This document shows positions 1 through 9,701 of a DNA stretch of 64,000 nt, piece after piece. How positions within the stretch are numbered: position 1 is the stretch's first letter; each line of letters begins with the position of its first letter. The notes under the pieces were generated by a model. It worked only from the letters and a program-made list of their open reading frames with translations. It made no database searches and was not told the DNA's origin. The position numbers and the translations under genes are program-made. The stretch comes from Piezodorus guildinii (lineage: Eukaryota > Arthropoda > Insecta > Hemiptera > Pentatomidae), in NCBI GenBank assembly GCA_023052935.1, contig CM041297.1:52247917-52311916 (forward strand), written 5' to 3'.

Positions 1-139
1 TCTATGTGTAGAAGGTAGCTTAATATCATAAGTGTCGTTCTTTCAATTGATTAGAAAACAACACTACTTTTTAAAAATAAACTAACCTTTAAAACATAAC
101 CCAGTGGATACTCCAGAATAAGAAAAATTCTTAATTATA

Positions 140-262
140 GAAAAAGTGACTTATAATATTTTGCCATTTTAACACAGATTTCATAAAACACATGCTACTA
201 TGAAAAATCAATTTAATTAATTCTTTAAAATTGTTTCATCTTTCAGTGTATTTAAAAAGTTC
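140..262 (+). repeat. Family C repeat, fragment
   Basis: This stretch matches the last third of the longer family C copy at 882-1778. Both share the pattern of a T/A-rich lead, an 'aaaacacatg' block, a 'ttaattaattc'-like block and a 'gtatttaaaaa' ending in the same order. No reading frame is present. The copy is truncated on both sides, so its boundaries are approximate. Confidence 0.5.
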
Positions 263-881
263 GAGGATAGGATAAGATACGATCTGTCGAATTGTGCAGA
301 ACGGTGAACCAAGGGACTCCGAAGATAGTAAGATATTTAGTAATTTTCAGTTCTTAGTTGAACCCAGCGTTGTGCAAAACAGTTTATATTTAATAAATGA
401 TCACTTTACCGTGCAAATAGGGGTTATATTGAGCAGAGTGTTAGGAGGGCGGTGAGGGAGCAAGTGCTAATTGGGTAAAAGAAGTTGAGGAGGTGTGGGA
501 CGGAGGCGAGTTCACAGTCGGCTGGGCTCAGTCCTTTACCTGGTTAGTGGTGGCCACTCCGTCCAATCAGTCCTTAGGCCACCGCTCGCTTCTTGCTGTC
601 TGGTCAATAACTCCTGTCTGAGGTCGGTCGGGTGTATACTCAACACTGTATAGGGTCCGGTCAGGGGTGTGCTCTTCGGCTGGTTCATCAAGTGCAAGGA
701 GGGAATCTAAACCACATGGCTCAAAACATATCAAGGCCAAATATCCACAAAACTAATTATTAGCAGAGGTTAAATACTAAGCTCTAGTCGCTAAATCCAA
801 AGATTAGCTTTGTTTAAAACAACACTTCCTAAATCATCCTTCATGTTATGGCCATGTTTCAAAATATGGGTAGGCTACTAA
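263..881. other. No gene seen; G+C-richer island at about 420-720
   Basis: No reading frame, RNA gene or family repeat is visible. From about 420 to 720 the sequence is more balanced in base composition than its surroundings and contains no recognisable repeat. It could be host regulatory DNA, but nothing in the sequence alone proves that. Confidence 0.4.
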
Positions 882-1778
882 TTTTACTTTCACTTACTAT
901 ATTCAGTAAGGGGAAGTATTGCGATCGTGAAAATTTTCAAATTCCAGTTTTCAACGGAAATACACGTTTTAGGGTCCCCTGAGTCCAAATAACCAAGTCC
1001 CGCAAAAAGGTCTGTGTGTGTGTGTGTGTGTGGTAACTCCCGGGTGGAAACGGTAAGTCCTAAGAAACTGAAATTTCATATTTAAGACAACTATACGCCC
1101 GAGACGTGACAAAACTTTTTTCATCAAAATGAGCTTACCAGAAGAGGCACTTTATACCATGGATTTTGCACCTTTTTTCGATTTTCTCGAAAACGGTTCC
1201 GACGATTTTAATTAAACTCGCTATATAGATGTAAAGGGCTTTGATATGTAGGTTTTATTTGGATAAAATGGTCTGACAGGGCTTAAATGCCGATATTTTA
1301 AATTTTCTTCCCCTAAAGTATCTTTAATTTTGTAGATTCAATAATAATAACTAGATTGTCTTGTTAACGCTGATGAAAAACAGGTAAATATATAAATTGA
1401 ATAAATTCGATACACAACTAAAGGAGAAAACAGAAAAAATATTTTTTTAATGCAATTTTTCGTTTTTGAACATAAGGGCAGTAATATACATATATGATAT
1501 ACCGTTGGAAAGCTAAAGATTTTAGAAAAAATATCATCTCATACACAAGCTTATAGAATTTAATGGAGAGTGATGAAAAGAAGATAAAACTAACTGATTA
1601 TTTAAGATAATAATACAATAGATTTTTTAATAAAACACATGTTTCTATATAAATTCAATTTGATTAATTCCTTATTTGTTTCACGTATTTTTATCTCTAA
1701 CTGTATTTGAAAATTCTTTCATTGATTTTAAAAATGGAGGTAAGTGAAAGTCGTGTGTTGCCCGCACCAGATTTTTTT
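882..1778 (+). repeat. Family C repeat, near full length (~0.9 kb)
   Basis: This is the best reference copy of an unclassified repeat seen about a dozen times in the window. It starts with TTTTACTTTCACTTACTA and ends near GTAAGTGAAAGTCGTG followed by TGCCCGCACCAG. The two ends therefore carry short, nearly perfect inverted repeats (ACTTTCACTTAC and GTAAGTGAAAGT) placed at or just inside the termini. Landmarks inside, in order: a GATCGTGAAAATTTTC block, a (GT)n tract at about 1014-1031, a TTTTGCACC block, TGGTCTGACAGGGCTTAAAT, and ATACCGTTGGAAAGCTAA. No coding capacity is visible, so it looks non-autonomous. Its class (foldback DNA element, LINE-derived or other) is undetermined. Confidence 0.7.
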
Positions 1779-1794
1779 ATTTGCAGTATATTTA

Positions 1795-1960
1795 ATACGA
1801 ATTAAAAGTTTGTAAGTTCGAATCCCATTCCCGGTCGAGCTTTAACAAGCGTATAATTAAAAGGAGGTTCGCATGCATCACTCAGAGTATGTGAGGCCCG
1901 TCAGCAAGCGGTGACAAATTATAAAAATATCCATTGTGAATCATGATCCATCCCTAAAAT
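1795..1960 (+). mobile_element. SINE family 3 copy, tRNA-like head
   Basis: GTAAGTTCGAATCCCATTCC resembles the B box of an RNA polymerase III promoter. The following sequence, with a GTGAGGCCCGTCA block and a TGATCCATCC end, aligns with the reverse complements of the copies at 16418-16595 and 41817-41995. The head is incomplete, so this is a degenerate, probably 5'-truncated copy lying directly beside the family C copy. Confidence 0.45.
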
Positions 1961-3100
1961 TTAGCATTTAGAATCACGGTGTGATTTCCCAGAAGAATAA
2001 TTAAAGCAATCAAGCTATAAAATAAGATGAGAACCAAAAACTAAAATAATGTGATGCCTGTTCCATTTCGCCTTGAAGTAAAATAATTCTGTGCTACTAT
2101 TATTTATTGAGTTCAAAGGGAAGACCTCATATATATAAGAAGACCTCATTATTCTACTTTCTGTTAAAAATAAGCATATAGCATGATCGAATGAAATCCA
2201 TTGTGTAAGACTATTATTCATGGGTAAAAGACAGACTTTTACTAAGTACACAAATTATGTGTTTAACAAAGCCAACAGAGCTTTGTATTTTATATATCCA
2301 TATTATGACAGACACTCTAAATTAAATTTATCAAATAAACTATTGAAATATATATAATGCACGTGCTACCTCAAAATTCACTCATGGTTCGAACATTTGT
2401 GGAATTCAAGCGGTAAAATAAAGTAATGCAATTTTTTTTTTTTTTTTTTTTTGTACGTTATTAGCTCAAGTGATCTTAAATATAATGTTTCTAAATAACA
2501 TAATTTTAAACATTAAATAAACAACTGAATAAACAAATAAATGAAAATGATTCAGGTTATTAATATAATTCAATCATTTATTGTACATATAGGACGTTCA
2601 TAAAGTGTATTTAAAGAAAAAATGTACTTCGCAGAGGAAATATTTGGAAGATTAAGTGTACCTAAATAGCCATTATTGCTTTTCTTTCTTATACGGGAAA
2701 GACTTTATAGGTCAACAGAAAGATACAGACAATTATTTAACAAATCAAGGTGTTATTTCAATAAAAAGAAAAGGTCGTGATGCAATCAACAGCAATTGTG
2801 ATATCAGCTTGGATATTACATAAAGCACCTAATCGATATTGAATAATTATCCATCAACTCATAAAACAATCAGGTGTTTTTGGATTGAGAGGTGTATCCG
2901 ATTCCATAAAACATTTCGGTGGGAGTGACCATCCCTCGGGCGTCCACACCTAATAATGGATTTGAGTGAGATCTTCTGATGCAATAGCATTGTTAGTCCA
3001 TTAGTCTTATTATATTTTACAAATCAATAATCTCACGGTGCTAATTAATATCTTGTAAGCCCAGAAGAGGTACTTTTGAAAATAGAGGTTTACACAATTA
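1961..3100. other. No gene seen; poly-T tract at 2431-2452
   Basis: The interval is AT-rich with no convincing reading frame. A run of about 22 T at 2431-2452 and a run of A starting near 3101 look like retroposon tails or slippage tracts, but no element could be attached to them with confidence. Confidence 0.5.
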
Positions 3101-3545
3101 AAAAAAAAAAAAAAAAAAAAAAACGCCGTAAATTATTACAGAATGGTTTATTAATCCCAAATAACTATATTAGACTAATAACTGTTTATGGCTCCTAATC
3201 ATTTCGACTTATCTCTATCTTCAATAACAATCGAGTTATTGTAGAATTACATCTATTATAATTTGTGACAAATATATAGATGAACAATCTAAAACTCTAT
3301 GCGAATCTTCCGGTATCTTAAAAATAACTGAGTTATGACCGTATTTATGAATAAAACTTCAGTCTTTTTTATTTTATTTTTTTATAATTATTCGGGGTTT
3401 TTGGTTAAAAAACACAAATAAATATTTTCTCTGCCTTCGAATATAACGGAGTTACAAGCGTAAGCATTTTCAATTTTTTTCCTTTTAATAAAAATGTTAA
3501 ATTAACATAAAAAAAATGTTTTCGGGCAAAGCCGAGGGTTACAGA
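3101..3545 (+). repeat. Family D repeat, copy 1
   Basis: After an A-run the sequence begins AACGCCGTAAATTATTACAG and continues with a TGGTTTATTA block shared with the copies at 14025, 21685 and 61885. Inside it repeats the phrase TCTATCTTCAATAACAATCG, or close variants, followed by GAGTTAT. It ends near GGGCAAAGCCGAGGGTTACA, which resembles the end at 53000-53025. No coding capacity; class unknown. Confidence 0.6.
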
Positions 3546-3724
3546 AAGTTTGATTATATTTAGAATTTTCCTAAAGCTTTAAACATTTAAACATATCATA
3601 TACAAATAACATCAAAAACGGTGAGAATAATATTAATGAATAAATAAATCCTACATTAATTGAGTCTCTATGGAAGAATAAAAATATGTAGAGTCTACAT
3701 TTATCCCAACAACGTTTCATTTTT

Positions 3725-4690
3725 TTATTTATTTCCTAAATTTTAATGAGTCTGCAACCCAGGTCTGCTTTACAAACTACGTAAATTCCTCCCTCCTACA
3801 TACTACCTCACTATCCAGTCCTACCTCTCCGAAAGATTCTTCAAAATAAACCACAATCGTTCCCATTCATCCTTTTTTCTCGATCTGCTTGTGTTCCTCA
3901 AGACAGTCCATAACTTGGACATCCAACCGTCCAAACACTTTCACTTCTACCTATGTCGATGATACTCGTGTGTTATCAGTTAATAGCGATCCTACTATTG
4001 CTTCCGAACTCTATAAATCCACATTGGAAACTTGAGTTATGGTGTCGGAATCGGAGAATTAAAATATATTCCTATTAATTTCATCAAATTACCTTTATCC
4101 TCGTCGTAAACCTGCCCTATAGTGCCCTTTAATCACATTTCGCTTGTCTCGGTTGAACAGATCCAGTATTTAGGGCTCCTGCTTGAGAAAATCTTACATG
4201 GAATCCGCATCCAAGACAAGAAACTGCTCGTCGATTTCGGTTGCTAAAATACTTACTAGACAGACGCTCTAACCTTTCACTTAACTACAGAAGGCTCATT
4301 TACATGGCAATCATAAGGCCTATCTGGACATATGGACTTGAGCTTTGGAGCTTCTACTACAACCAAATTCCTTCCTTGTCATGAATAAAATCATTCATAA
4401 AGACCTTAATGTTACATATGTTACTAATTTGGCTCGTATCGGGATCACTCTTTCCATGAAAAACTCCACTGCCCCTCTAATTTACTAGTTTAAATCATTG
4501 GTTCCTCTTCGTTTTCAAATAATCCACTGAAGCGTCTGCCTCGAGACCTTCTTGTTTAGATTGACTACAAGAGAGCTGCTAATGAGCTGTTTCTGGTCTT
4601 GTATTTTTTATTTTATTTATTTTTTTTGTATGTAGTTTATCATTTGGCCGTATATTTACTTGTTATATTATAATATACAGTTATAAATTT
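3725..4690 (+). pseudogene. Jockey-like LINE reverse transcriptase, decayed
   Basis: Conceptual translation in shifting frames gives recognisable pieces of a Jockey-clade reverse transcriptase. A segment reading LRKFLPPTYYLTIQSYLSER is at about 3770-3850. The catalytic YVDD box is encoded at 3952-3963. A later segment reads IQYLGLLLEK at about 4165-4195, and a TYGLELW-like segment lies near 4330. Stops and frameshifts interrupt all of them. The 3' end carries the family's CAGTTATAAATTTC tail near 4680. A second Jockey fragment begins within 40 bases on the opposite strand, tail to tail. It is non-functional; clade assignment rests on the motifs and is fairly secure. Confidence 0.75.
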
Positions 4691-4724
4691 CACTAAAATC
4701 AAGAGACTATGTATTTTATATTAT

Positions 4725-5285
4725 TTTTTTTTTTAAACATATTTATTGATATTTACAACTGTATTATATACATCAAGTAAATATGATGAACATAGTAAAC
4801 TGACATGAAATACATGTAGAGACGCTACCCATTAGCAGCATCAAAAATATTGTAAACTAAAAGGTCTCGGGGCAATCTTCTTTTCAGACGCCTCGGAGGA
4901 TTTTAAGGAATCGAGGAGGATGATAAGATAGATACTATAAGATTAGAGTGGGTATGGAGTTATTAATGGAATGATTGATACCTGGTTCGGGCTAATTCAG
5001 TAACATATGGAACCTTAAGGTCTTTATGGATGAATTTATTCGTGACAAAGTAAGAGCGTTGAGGATTATACGACGGATTTTGGACTGCAAGGATTGTATA
5101 CGAGAAGAATCCGATGGTTTAGTAGAGCCCCATAGGTTGAACCCCCCGAAACTTGAAAATGATGTAAAATAACAGACTCGATTGAGGAAAACCCGTGAAT
5201 GATTGGGATGAAGATGAGTGACAATGACGTATCCAAGAGAGGGCCATGCATGAAAGCTGTGACGCAAGGATCTGTTATCGACAGC
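4725..5285 (-). pseudogene. Jockey-like LINE 3' end, decayed
   Basis: Read on the minus strand, the sequence encodes LWGSTKPSDSSRIQSLQSK, the C-terminal reverse-transcriptase segment also seen at 25499 and 32665 (minus). A T-run at about 4722-4735 on the plus strand is its poly-A tail, and ATTTACAACTGTATTATA beside it is the family 3' UTR signature. The copy is 5'-truncated and frameshifted. Confidence 0.7.
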
Positions 5286-5554
5286 GCCTGGGACTGAAGC
5301 GCATCTTCTTAAATCGAATTAGCCATTGTATGTGTGTAACAACTTTCCCATCTTAGTTATGTAACTCTTCTCACAGTTGAAGTTCATGTTGGGGAGGGAT
5401 GCTTAGTGGCTTGAGTTGTTCTATAAGTTTATCTCACGTGGTGAATTTGTTTAAGGATGTAAACCAGGATTAGATACCTCTATTTGTCACAAAATATAAA
5501 TAGTGTAAAAGGACTATGAAAAATATTGACTGTGCTTGGTATATGGTAATAATT
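5286..5554. other. No gene seen
   Basis: Short interval of moderate base composition between a Jockey fragment and a tRNA-like SINE head. No coding or repeat signal was recognised. Confidence 0.4.
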
Positions 5555-5713
5555 GTTGGGAGCGGAACAGCTGAGTGGGTAAGCGCGTGTTGCTTTGAAC
5601 TCGCTTTGCCTAGCAACGCAGAGAACAAAAAATTGAAACCAAATAATAGCAAGTTCGAATCTCAGTGTTGGAGGGCTTTTTACCTCACCCTTTATTCCGA
5701 GGCCTCCTATTTA
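5555..5713 (+). mobile_element. tRNA-headed SINE (family 4), left half
   Basis: AGCTGAGTGGGTAAGCGCG resembles a polymerase III A box and AAGTTCGAATCTC a B box about 70 bases downstream, as in SINEs derived from a long-variable-arm tRNA. The spacing is longer than in a functional tRNA, so it is not a tRNA gene. The body is cut at the TA dinucleotide 5712-5713 by the Tc1-like transposon. A matching continuation with a poly-A tail lies at 7351-7422. Only one copy was seen, so the family is a proposal. Confidence 0.5.
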
Positions 5714-5719
5714 CAGAAG

Positions 5720-5936
5720 CTCACAGTGAAAAGGATACACCTACTATATTTCTATAAATATGTCAAAAATAACTTATTGCGCTTATTTTTATATGACCTA
5801 TAAGTGTATATGGAATGAGAATACATTCTTGATCACAGATTAACTTGCCCAGCTCTCTAACATTAGCAATGGATTAAATAAAGCTACATAAGAGGATTAT
5901 AAAGCTTTGACCTATCTCACAGTGAAAATGATACAC
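5720..5936 (+). repeat. Left IR/DR end of the Tc1-like element
   Basis: The outer direct repeat CTCACAGTGAAAAGGATACA at 5720 and the inner CTCACAGTGAAAATGATACA at 5916 differ at one base in 20. They are the presumed transposase binding sites. The roughly 175 bases between them show little similarity to the corresponding stretch of the right end. Confidence 0.85.
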
Positions 5937-6074
5937 CACTCATGTTGTCATTGTTGACACTACTCATTGTTTTTAATCTGTTTTAGTTCTATCCAGGCTT
6001 TCAGTGTCTTCTGCGCTATCAGTCTCTAAGACAATTTTATTATATTATTTTGTGATTGTTTTTGTTTTATTATA

Positions 6075-7099
6075 ATGGGTCGGCACACAACGGTAAGAGA
6101 AAGAGAACTCATTACACAACAGTTCAACAGAGGAAAATCGTCTAGAGAAATTGGCGTACTTTTTCAGAAAAGTCATGCAACAGTACAACACATTGTAAAG
6201 ATATAAAAGGGAAAATAGGCTTTTAATAAGAAGAGGAAAAGCCCCAAAAACATACTTTCCGATGCTGACGAAAGGTGGATTCTGAGATATGTAAAAAAAA
6301 AAAAAAAAACCAAGAATGAGTGCACCAAAAATTGCAATTTAAGTGGAATATTATTTAATTAAGATTGTTAGTGCGGAAACTGAGCGTCGCGTCCTACGGA
6401 AACACATTTTTAATAGTAGAGTTGCTAGGAAAAAGCCATTCATTAGTAAAAAATATCAAAAAGACCGGCTAAAATTTGCAAATGAGCACATTTCCAAAGA
6501 TTTTGACTTTTGGAAACAGTTTATTTTTGCTGATGAAAGCAAATTTAACATTTTTGGGACGGATGGACGTGGATACGTTTGGAGAAAACCTGGAGAAGCA
6601 TTTTCCAAGCAAAATCTCTTACCGACTGTAAAATATGGAGGTGGGAGTGTGATGGTGTGGGGATGCATGGCAGATTCTGGTGTGGGAAATCTGCATTTCA
6701 TAGAAGGTATAATAGATAAACATTGATATGTAGACATATTAAGGCAAAATCTGAGGGTAAGTGCTGAAAAACTTGGATTAAAAGATATTTTTACTTTTTA
6801 CCAAGATAATGACCCCAAGCATTCTTCGTTGATAGTGAAAGAATGGCTTACATTTAACTGTCCCAAACTTATAAAGACACCTGCGCAGTCACCAGATTTA
6901 AATGTCATTGAACATTTTTTGGGCAAAATTGGAGAAAGAAATTCGAATACATTATATTACAAACAAAGAAAATCTAAAAACGGCACTCTTCGAAGGATGG
7001 GACAAAATTAGCAAAGATTTTACCCAACAACTCGTGGAATCCATTCCAAACCGCTTAAGAGAAGTAATTAATAACAAAGAACTTCCTACAAGATATTAA
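6075..7099 (+). pseudogene. Tc1-like transposase, inactivated
   Basis: The span of about 341 codons is the usual length for a Tc1 transposase. The ATG at 6075 begins an N-terminal helix-turn-helix region containing KSSREIGVLFQKSHATVQH. The catalytic triad is recognisable: first D in FADESKF (about 6525-6545), second D in YQDNDPKHSS (about 6799-6828), and E in SPDLNVIEHF (about 6892-6921). There are 34 residues between the second D and the E, i.e. DD34E. Breaks: TAA at 6204-6206, a slippage-prone run of 17 A at 6293-6309 that shifts frame, a further stop near 6340, TGA at 6724-6726, and a frameshift near 6925. The reading frame ends at TAA 7097-7099. No functional protein can be made. Confidence 0.9.
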
Positions 7100-7137
7100 A
7101 ATTATATAAAATTACTTTTAAATTGAATTTTATTAAA

Positions 7138-7344
7138 GTGTATCATTTTCACTGTGAGGTCTGGAATTCCATTTTGTTATTTTTATGCTCAGGCATTATT
7201 AATTATTGTTCAAGAGAGATATTTATTTTTTTCTAGATCAAATGTGTAATATTTTTGGGAGAACCTTTTTCAAAAAAATATATTATTGTACATAATAAAT
7301 GAACATTTTGTGAACTTTGTATGGTGTATCATTTTCACTATGAG
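7138..7344 (-). repeat. Right IR/DR end of the Tc1-like element
   Basis: The inner repeat GTGTATCATTTTCACTGTGA at 7138 is the exact complement of the left inner repeat. The outer one at 7324 reads GTGTATCATTTTCACTATGA, one substitution away. The element ends six bases further on, at the TA duplication. Confidence 0.85.
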
Positions 7345-7350
7345 CTACTG

Positions 7351-7422
7351 TATTTAGGGCCCGAGATACCCTAATCGAATATTGTGAAAATGATAAAACA
7401 AAAAAAAAAAAAAAAAAAAAAA
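7351..7422 (+). mobile_element. tRNA-headed SINE (family 4), right half with poly-A
   Basis: The sequence after the right TA duplication runs about 45 bases into a run of about 25 A (7397-7422). Joined in thought to 5555-5713, this would give a tRNA-headed, A-tailed SINE of about 230 bases that the Tc1-like element split. The assignment depends on that reconstruction, because no second intact copy is present for comparison. Confidence 0.4.
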
Positions 7423-7879
7423 TCAATGGTCCATAACAGCGAACTCCTGTCTTTTTTTTTTTTTTTTATAATTTACAACAGTCACAATTATTACCTAATG
7501 TAGCACACTTCAGCGTTTTTTTTATATTTTGCCATTACAGTAAGCAACAGTTAGCCCTTCATTTTACAACTTAAAATTTGACACATGCTTGAATATTAAA
7601 TATACTTACTTACTACGTAGCTCTCGATATATATACTATATAATTTACAGTCTTAATAAAATATCAAACTAATTATACATTTTAACTTTAAAGAAATTTA
7701 TAATATTAAGAACAACACCATAATAACCTCCATCAATCTCAATATTATGTTATGTTCATTTAGAAATGCGGCTTGAGTATAATTAATCTACGCAAAACAA
7801 TGGTAATACATATAGAAGAATAAATAATTAATTACTAATAGTAAAATATATACACTAAAATCTGTCCTTTTAATATGTG
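7423..7879. other. No gene seen
   Basis: AT-rich interval with a poly-T run at 7452-7467 and no recognisable gene or family repeat. Confidence 0.5.
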
Positions 7880-8230
7880 TAAGGAACATTAATGAACAAG
7901 CTTTTTACTTTTTTTAAAGTTAATATACAATATTATAGATTGTAACGTTAATATAATAGATTATAATATTACATACGAAATCATTTTAACGTTGACTTAT
8001 TTATAAGTTAATATTTTATCTATTTCAACCCTTTTTATTGTAATTTAAGGAATTGTTTATACAATTTTTTTGATAGTATTTAGTATTTATTTTAAAATTG
8101 TAATTTTTGACCTTTTATTAAAAATATTGTCACCTGAAGATGGCATTTTAGTCGAAAGATTGAGCAATATTTAATAAATGGTGGAGTTAATGGACAGTAT
8201 TTTTACTAATCAATTACCTAGATTTTATTA
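7880..8230 (+). mobile_element. Penelope-like terminal-repeat remnant with hammerhead-like motif
   Basis: CCTGAAGATGGCATTTTAG at 8133 followed by TCGAAAG has the order of a hammerhead ribozyme core: CUGANGA, a short stem II (GGC with GTC), then GAAA. Sequence downstream (TTTAATAAATGGTGG) resembles the AATAAAT stretch that follows the motif in the elements at 8972 and 31791. Hammerhead motifs in Penelope-like terminal repeats are established in many animals. No second repeat or coding region was found, so this is a decayed remnant and the outer limits are guesses. Confidence 0.45.
8131..8160 (+). other. Degenerate hammerhead-ribozyme-like core
   Basis: CTGAAGA satisfies the CUGANGA consensus and GAAA follows after a stem-loop of about 14 bases. 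Stem II is only three pairs including one G-U. Helices I and III are not convincing, so cleavage activity is doubtful. Confidence 0.4.
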
Positions 8231-8869
8231 TTTTGATAATACAATTACAGAATGTTTTTTTATGTAGTAATATTACATTTAGTTCCGATTAGGGACAATG
8301 ATAATAGTAATCCAAAAATGACCTACATAACTAACATTTAATGAGTTAAGCACCATTCGTTGCTTTGCCTGTCAACATAATTTCGTTACCTTCCTCAGAC
8401 ATGCCGCATCTTGATAACATTTATTTGCTCTCGATCTTGCGTTTTTGCGTGTTTTTTTTTGTTTTGTTTTTTAAGGCGAATAAAAATGTTGAAATTAATC
8501 AGTTCACAAATGAAGTATGTGGCTGTCACGGTATAACCAGGTCACTGCTCACTAAATAGATCTTAAAAAGACACAAGACGCAAAACCAGATTTGAATGCT
8601 TGCTTCTTTCTGCTTCGTATATATTTCAGAAAGTATCAAGTTATTGCATGCCATATTAAAGCATGGAAGGGCCAACACGAGGTAAGACAATGCTAGTCGA
8701 AATATACAAGGAAAAAGTAGGAAATGTAAACCTGATTTCAGGGCTTGGTTGCGATGCGCTGAATAAGGATATCTCCTTATAACTTATTTGTATGTATAGG
8801 TGCATGCTCCACGTGTGTATGACTATATTGGATTGTTTAAGTATTTTATTTACAAGTAACTAGATATAA

Positions 8870-8940
8870 TAATTTTTGTGTTTCACTGAATTTGTTCTAA
8901 GGGGATTTGGCCCAAGAATAAAGATTTTTTTTTTCATTTT
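8870..8940 (+). mobile_element. LINE 3' terminal hairpin and AATAAAG tail, fragment
   Basis: GGGGATTTGGCCCAAGAATA followed by AAAG has the layout seen at the 3' ends of the CR1/L2-like LINEs at 13380, 27198 and 48723 (minus): a G-rich arm, a loop, a C-rich arm, then AGAATAAA. The stem here is only three or four pairs. No coding part was recognised upstream. Confidence 0.4.
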
Positions 8941-8959
8941 ATTCAATAGCATGAAAAAT

Positions 8960-8971
8960 GGGCTTAAAGAA
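8960..8971. repeat. Target-site duplication of the 8972-9689 element, left
   Basis: GGGCTTAAAGAA is repeated exactly at 9690-9701, immediately outside the other end of the palindromic element. The bases around both copies are also similar. Confidence 0.6.
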
Positions 8972-9689
8972 TTTTTGTTCGATAAATATTAGGCCGTTTT
9001 ACAAAAGAATTCTTGGATATATTTTTTTTAAAACAATTTATTTAATCCAGTCATCGCAACGTTTCAGCCTCTAGGGCCATTCTCAAGCTTCTGTAATCAA
9101 TTAAAGTTTCATTGCATTTATACATTTTCAACAATTTAATTACAACACATAATAAATTATTTTCAATAATTATGTCACCTACCATGCATATCCATGTTAA
9201 TTATCATTTCATTTCACCGCTTTTCAACAGCGTCGTCATAATTTAAAAACCTGTATTCAAAAATATCATATTATTTTTCATCATCAATTAAAAAAGGGAT
9301 TTATTTATTCAAAAAAGAAAAGAAACATTTTTATTAACTTACTCAACAGTTTTCGGCCGTCTTATAGGTATTTTTAAAAAATTATGACGACGCTGTTGAA
9401 AAGCGGTGAAATGAAATGATAATTAACATGGATATGCATAGTAGGTGACATAATTATTGAAAATAATTTATTATGTGTTGTAATTAAATTGTCGAAAATG
9501 TATAAATGCAATGAAACTTTAATTGTTTACAGAAGCTTGAGAATGACCCTAGAGGTTGAAACGTTGCGATGACTGGATTAAATAAATTGTTTTTAAAAAA
9601 ATTTATCCAAGAATTCTTTTGTAAAACGGCCTAATATTTATCGAACAAATATTCAAACAAAAGAACAATTACTACAATGATGAGAAAAA
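8972..9689. mobile_element. Penelope-like inverted-repeat element (718 bp near-palindrome)
   Basis: Two arms of about 275 bases (about 8974-9249 and 9371-9649) are near-perfect inverted copies around a 121-base centre. Each arm contains a hammerhead-like block, GAATGACCCTAGAGGTTGAA followed by ACG in the right arm (9541-9563). The right end alone carries an extra ~40-base tail, and a 12-base duplication flanks the whole (8960-8971, 9690-9701). Inverted terminal repeats, a ~35-40 base tail on one side only, variable target duplications and embedded hammerheads are documented features of Penelope-like elements. No reverse transcriptase is present, so it is non-autonomous. A generic foldback element is the alternative. 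Confidence 0.7.
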
Positions 9690-9701
9690 GGGCTTAAAGA
9701 A
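9690..9701. repeat. Target-site duplication of the 8972-9689 element, right
   Basis: GGGCTTAAAGAA, identical to 8960-8971. Confidence 0.6.

Larger units (their letters stand above)
5714..7350 (+). mobile_element. Tc1-like DNA transposon with IR/DR ends, structurally complete
   Basis: The element starts CAGAAGCTCACAGTG and ends with the complement CACTATGAGCTACTG, and is flanked on each side by TA (5712-5713 and 7351-7352), the Tc1/mariner target. Each end carries the same ~21 bp motif twice. The outer copies are at 5720-5740 and 7324-7344, the inner ones at 5916-5936 and 7138-7158, giving spacings of 196 and 186 bases. This doubled arrangement is the IR/DR layout known from Sleeping Beauty- and Minos-type Tc1 elements. 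The inner pair is a perfect inverted repeat; the outer pair shows mismatches. The central gene (6075-7099) is broken, so the copy could move only if transposase were supplied in trans. Confidence 0.9.

Noticed and set aside
882..1778. Family C as a Helitron
   Set aside because: No consistent 5' TC and 3' CTRR ends with a hairpin; the ends instead carry short inverted repeats.
5555..5700. tRNA gene with long variable arm
   Set aside because: The A-to-B box spacing is too long, and no paired acceptor stem is visible.
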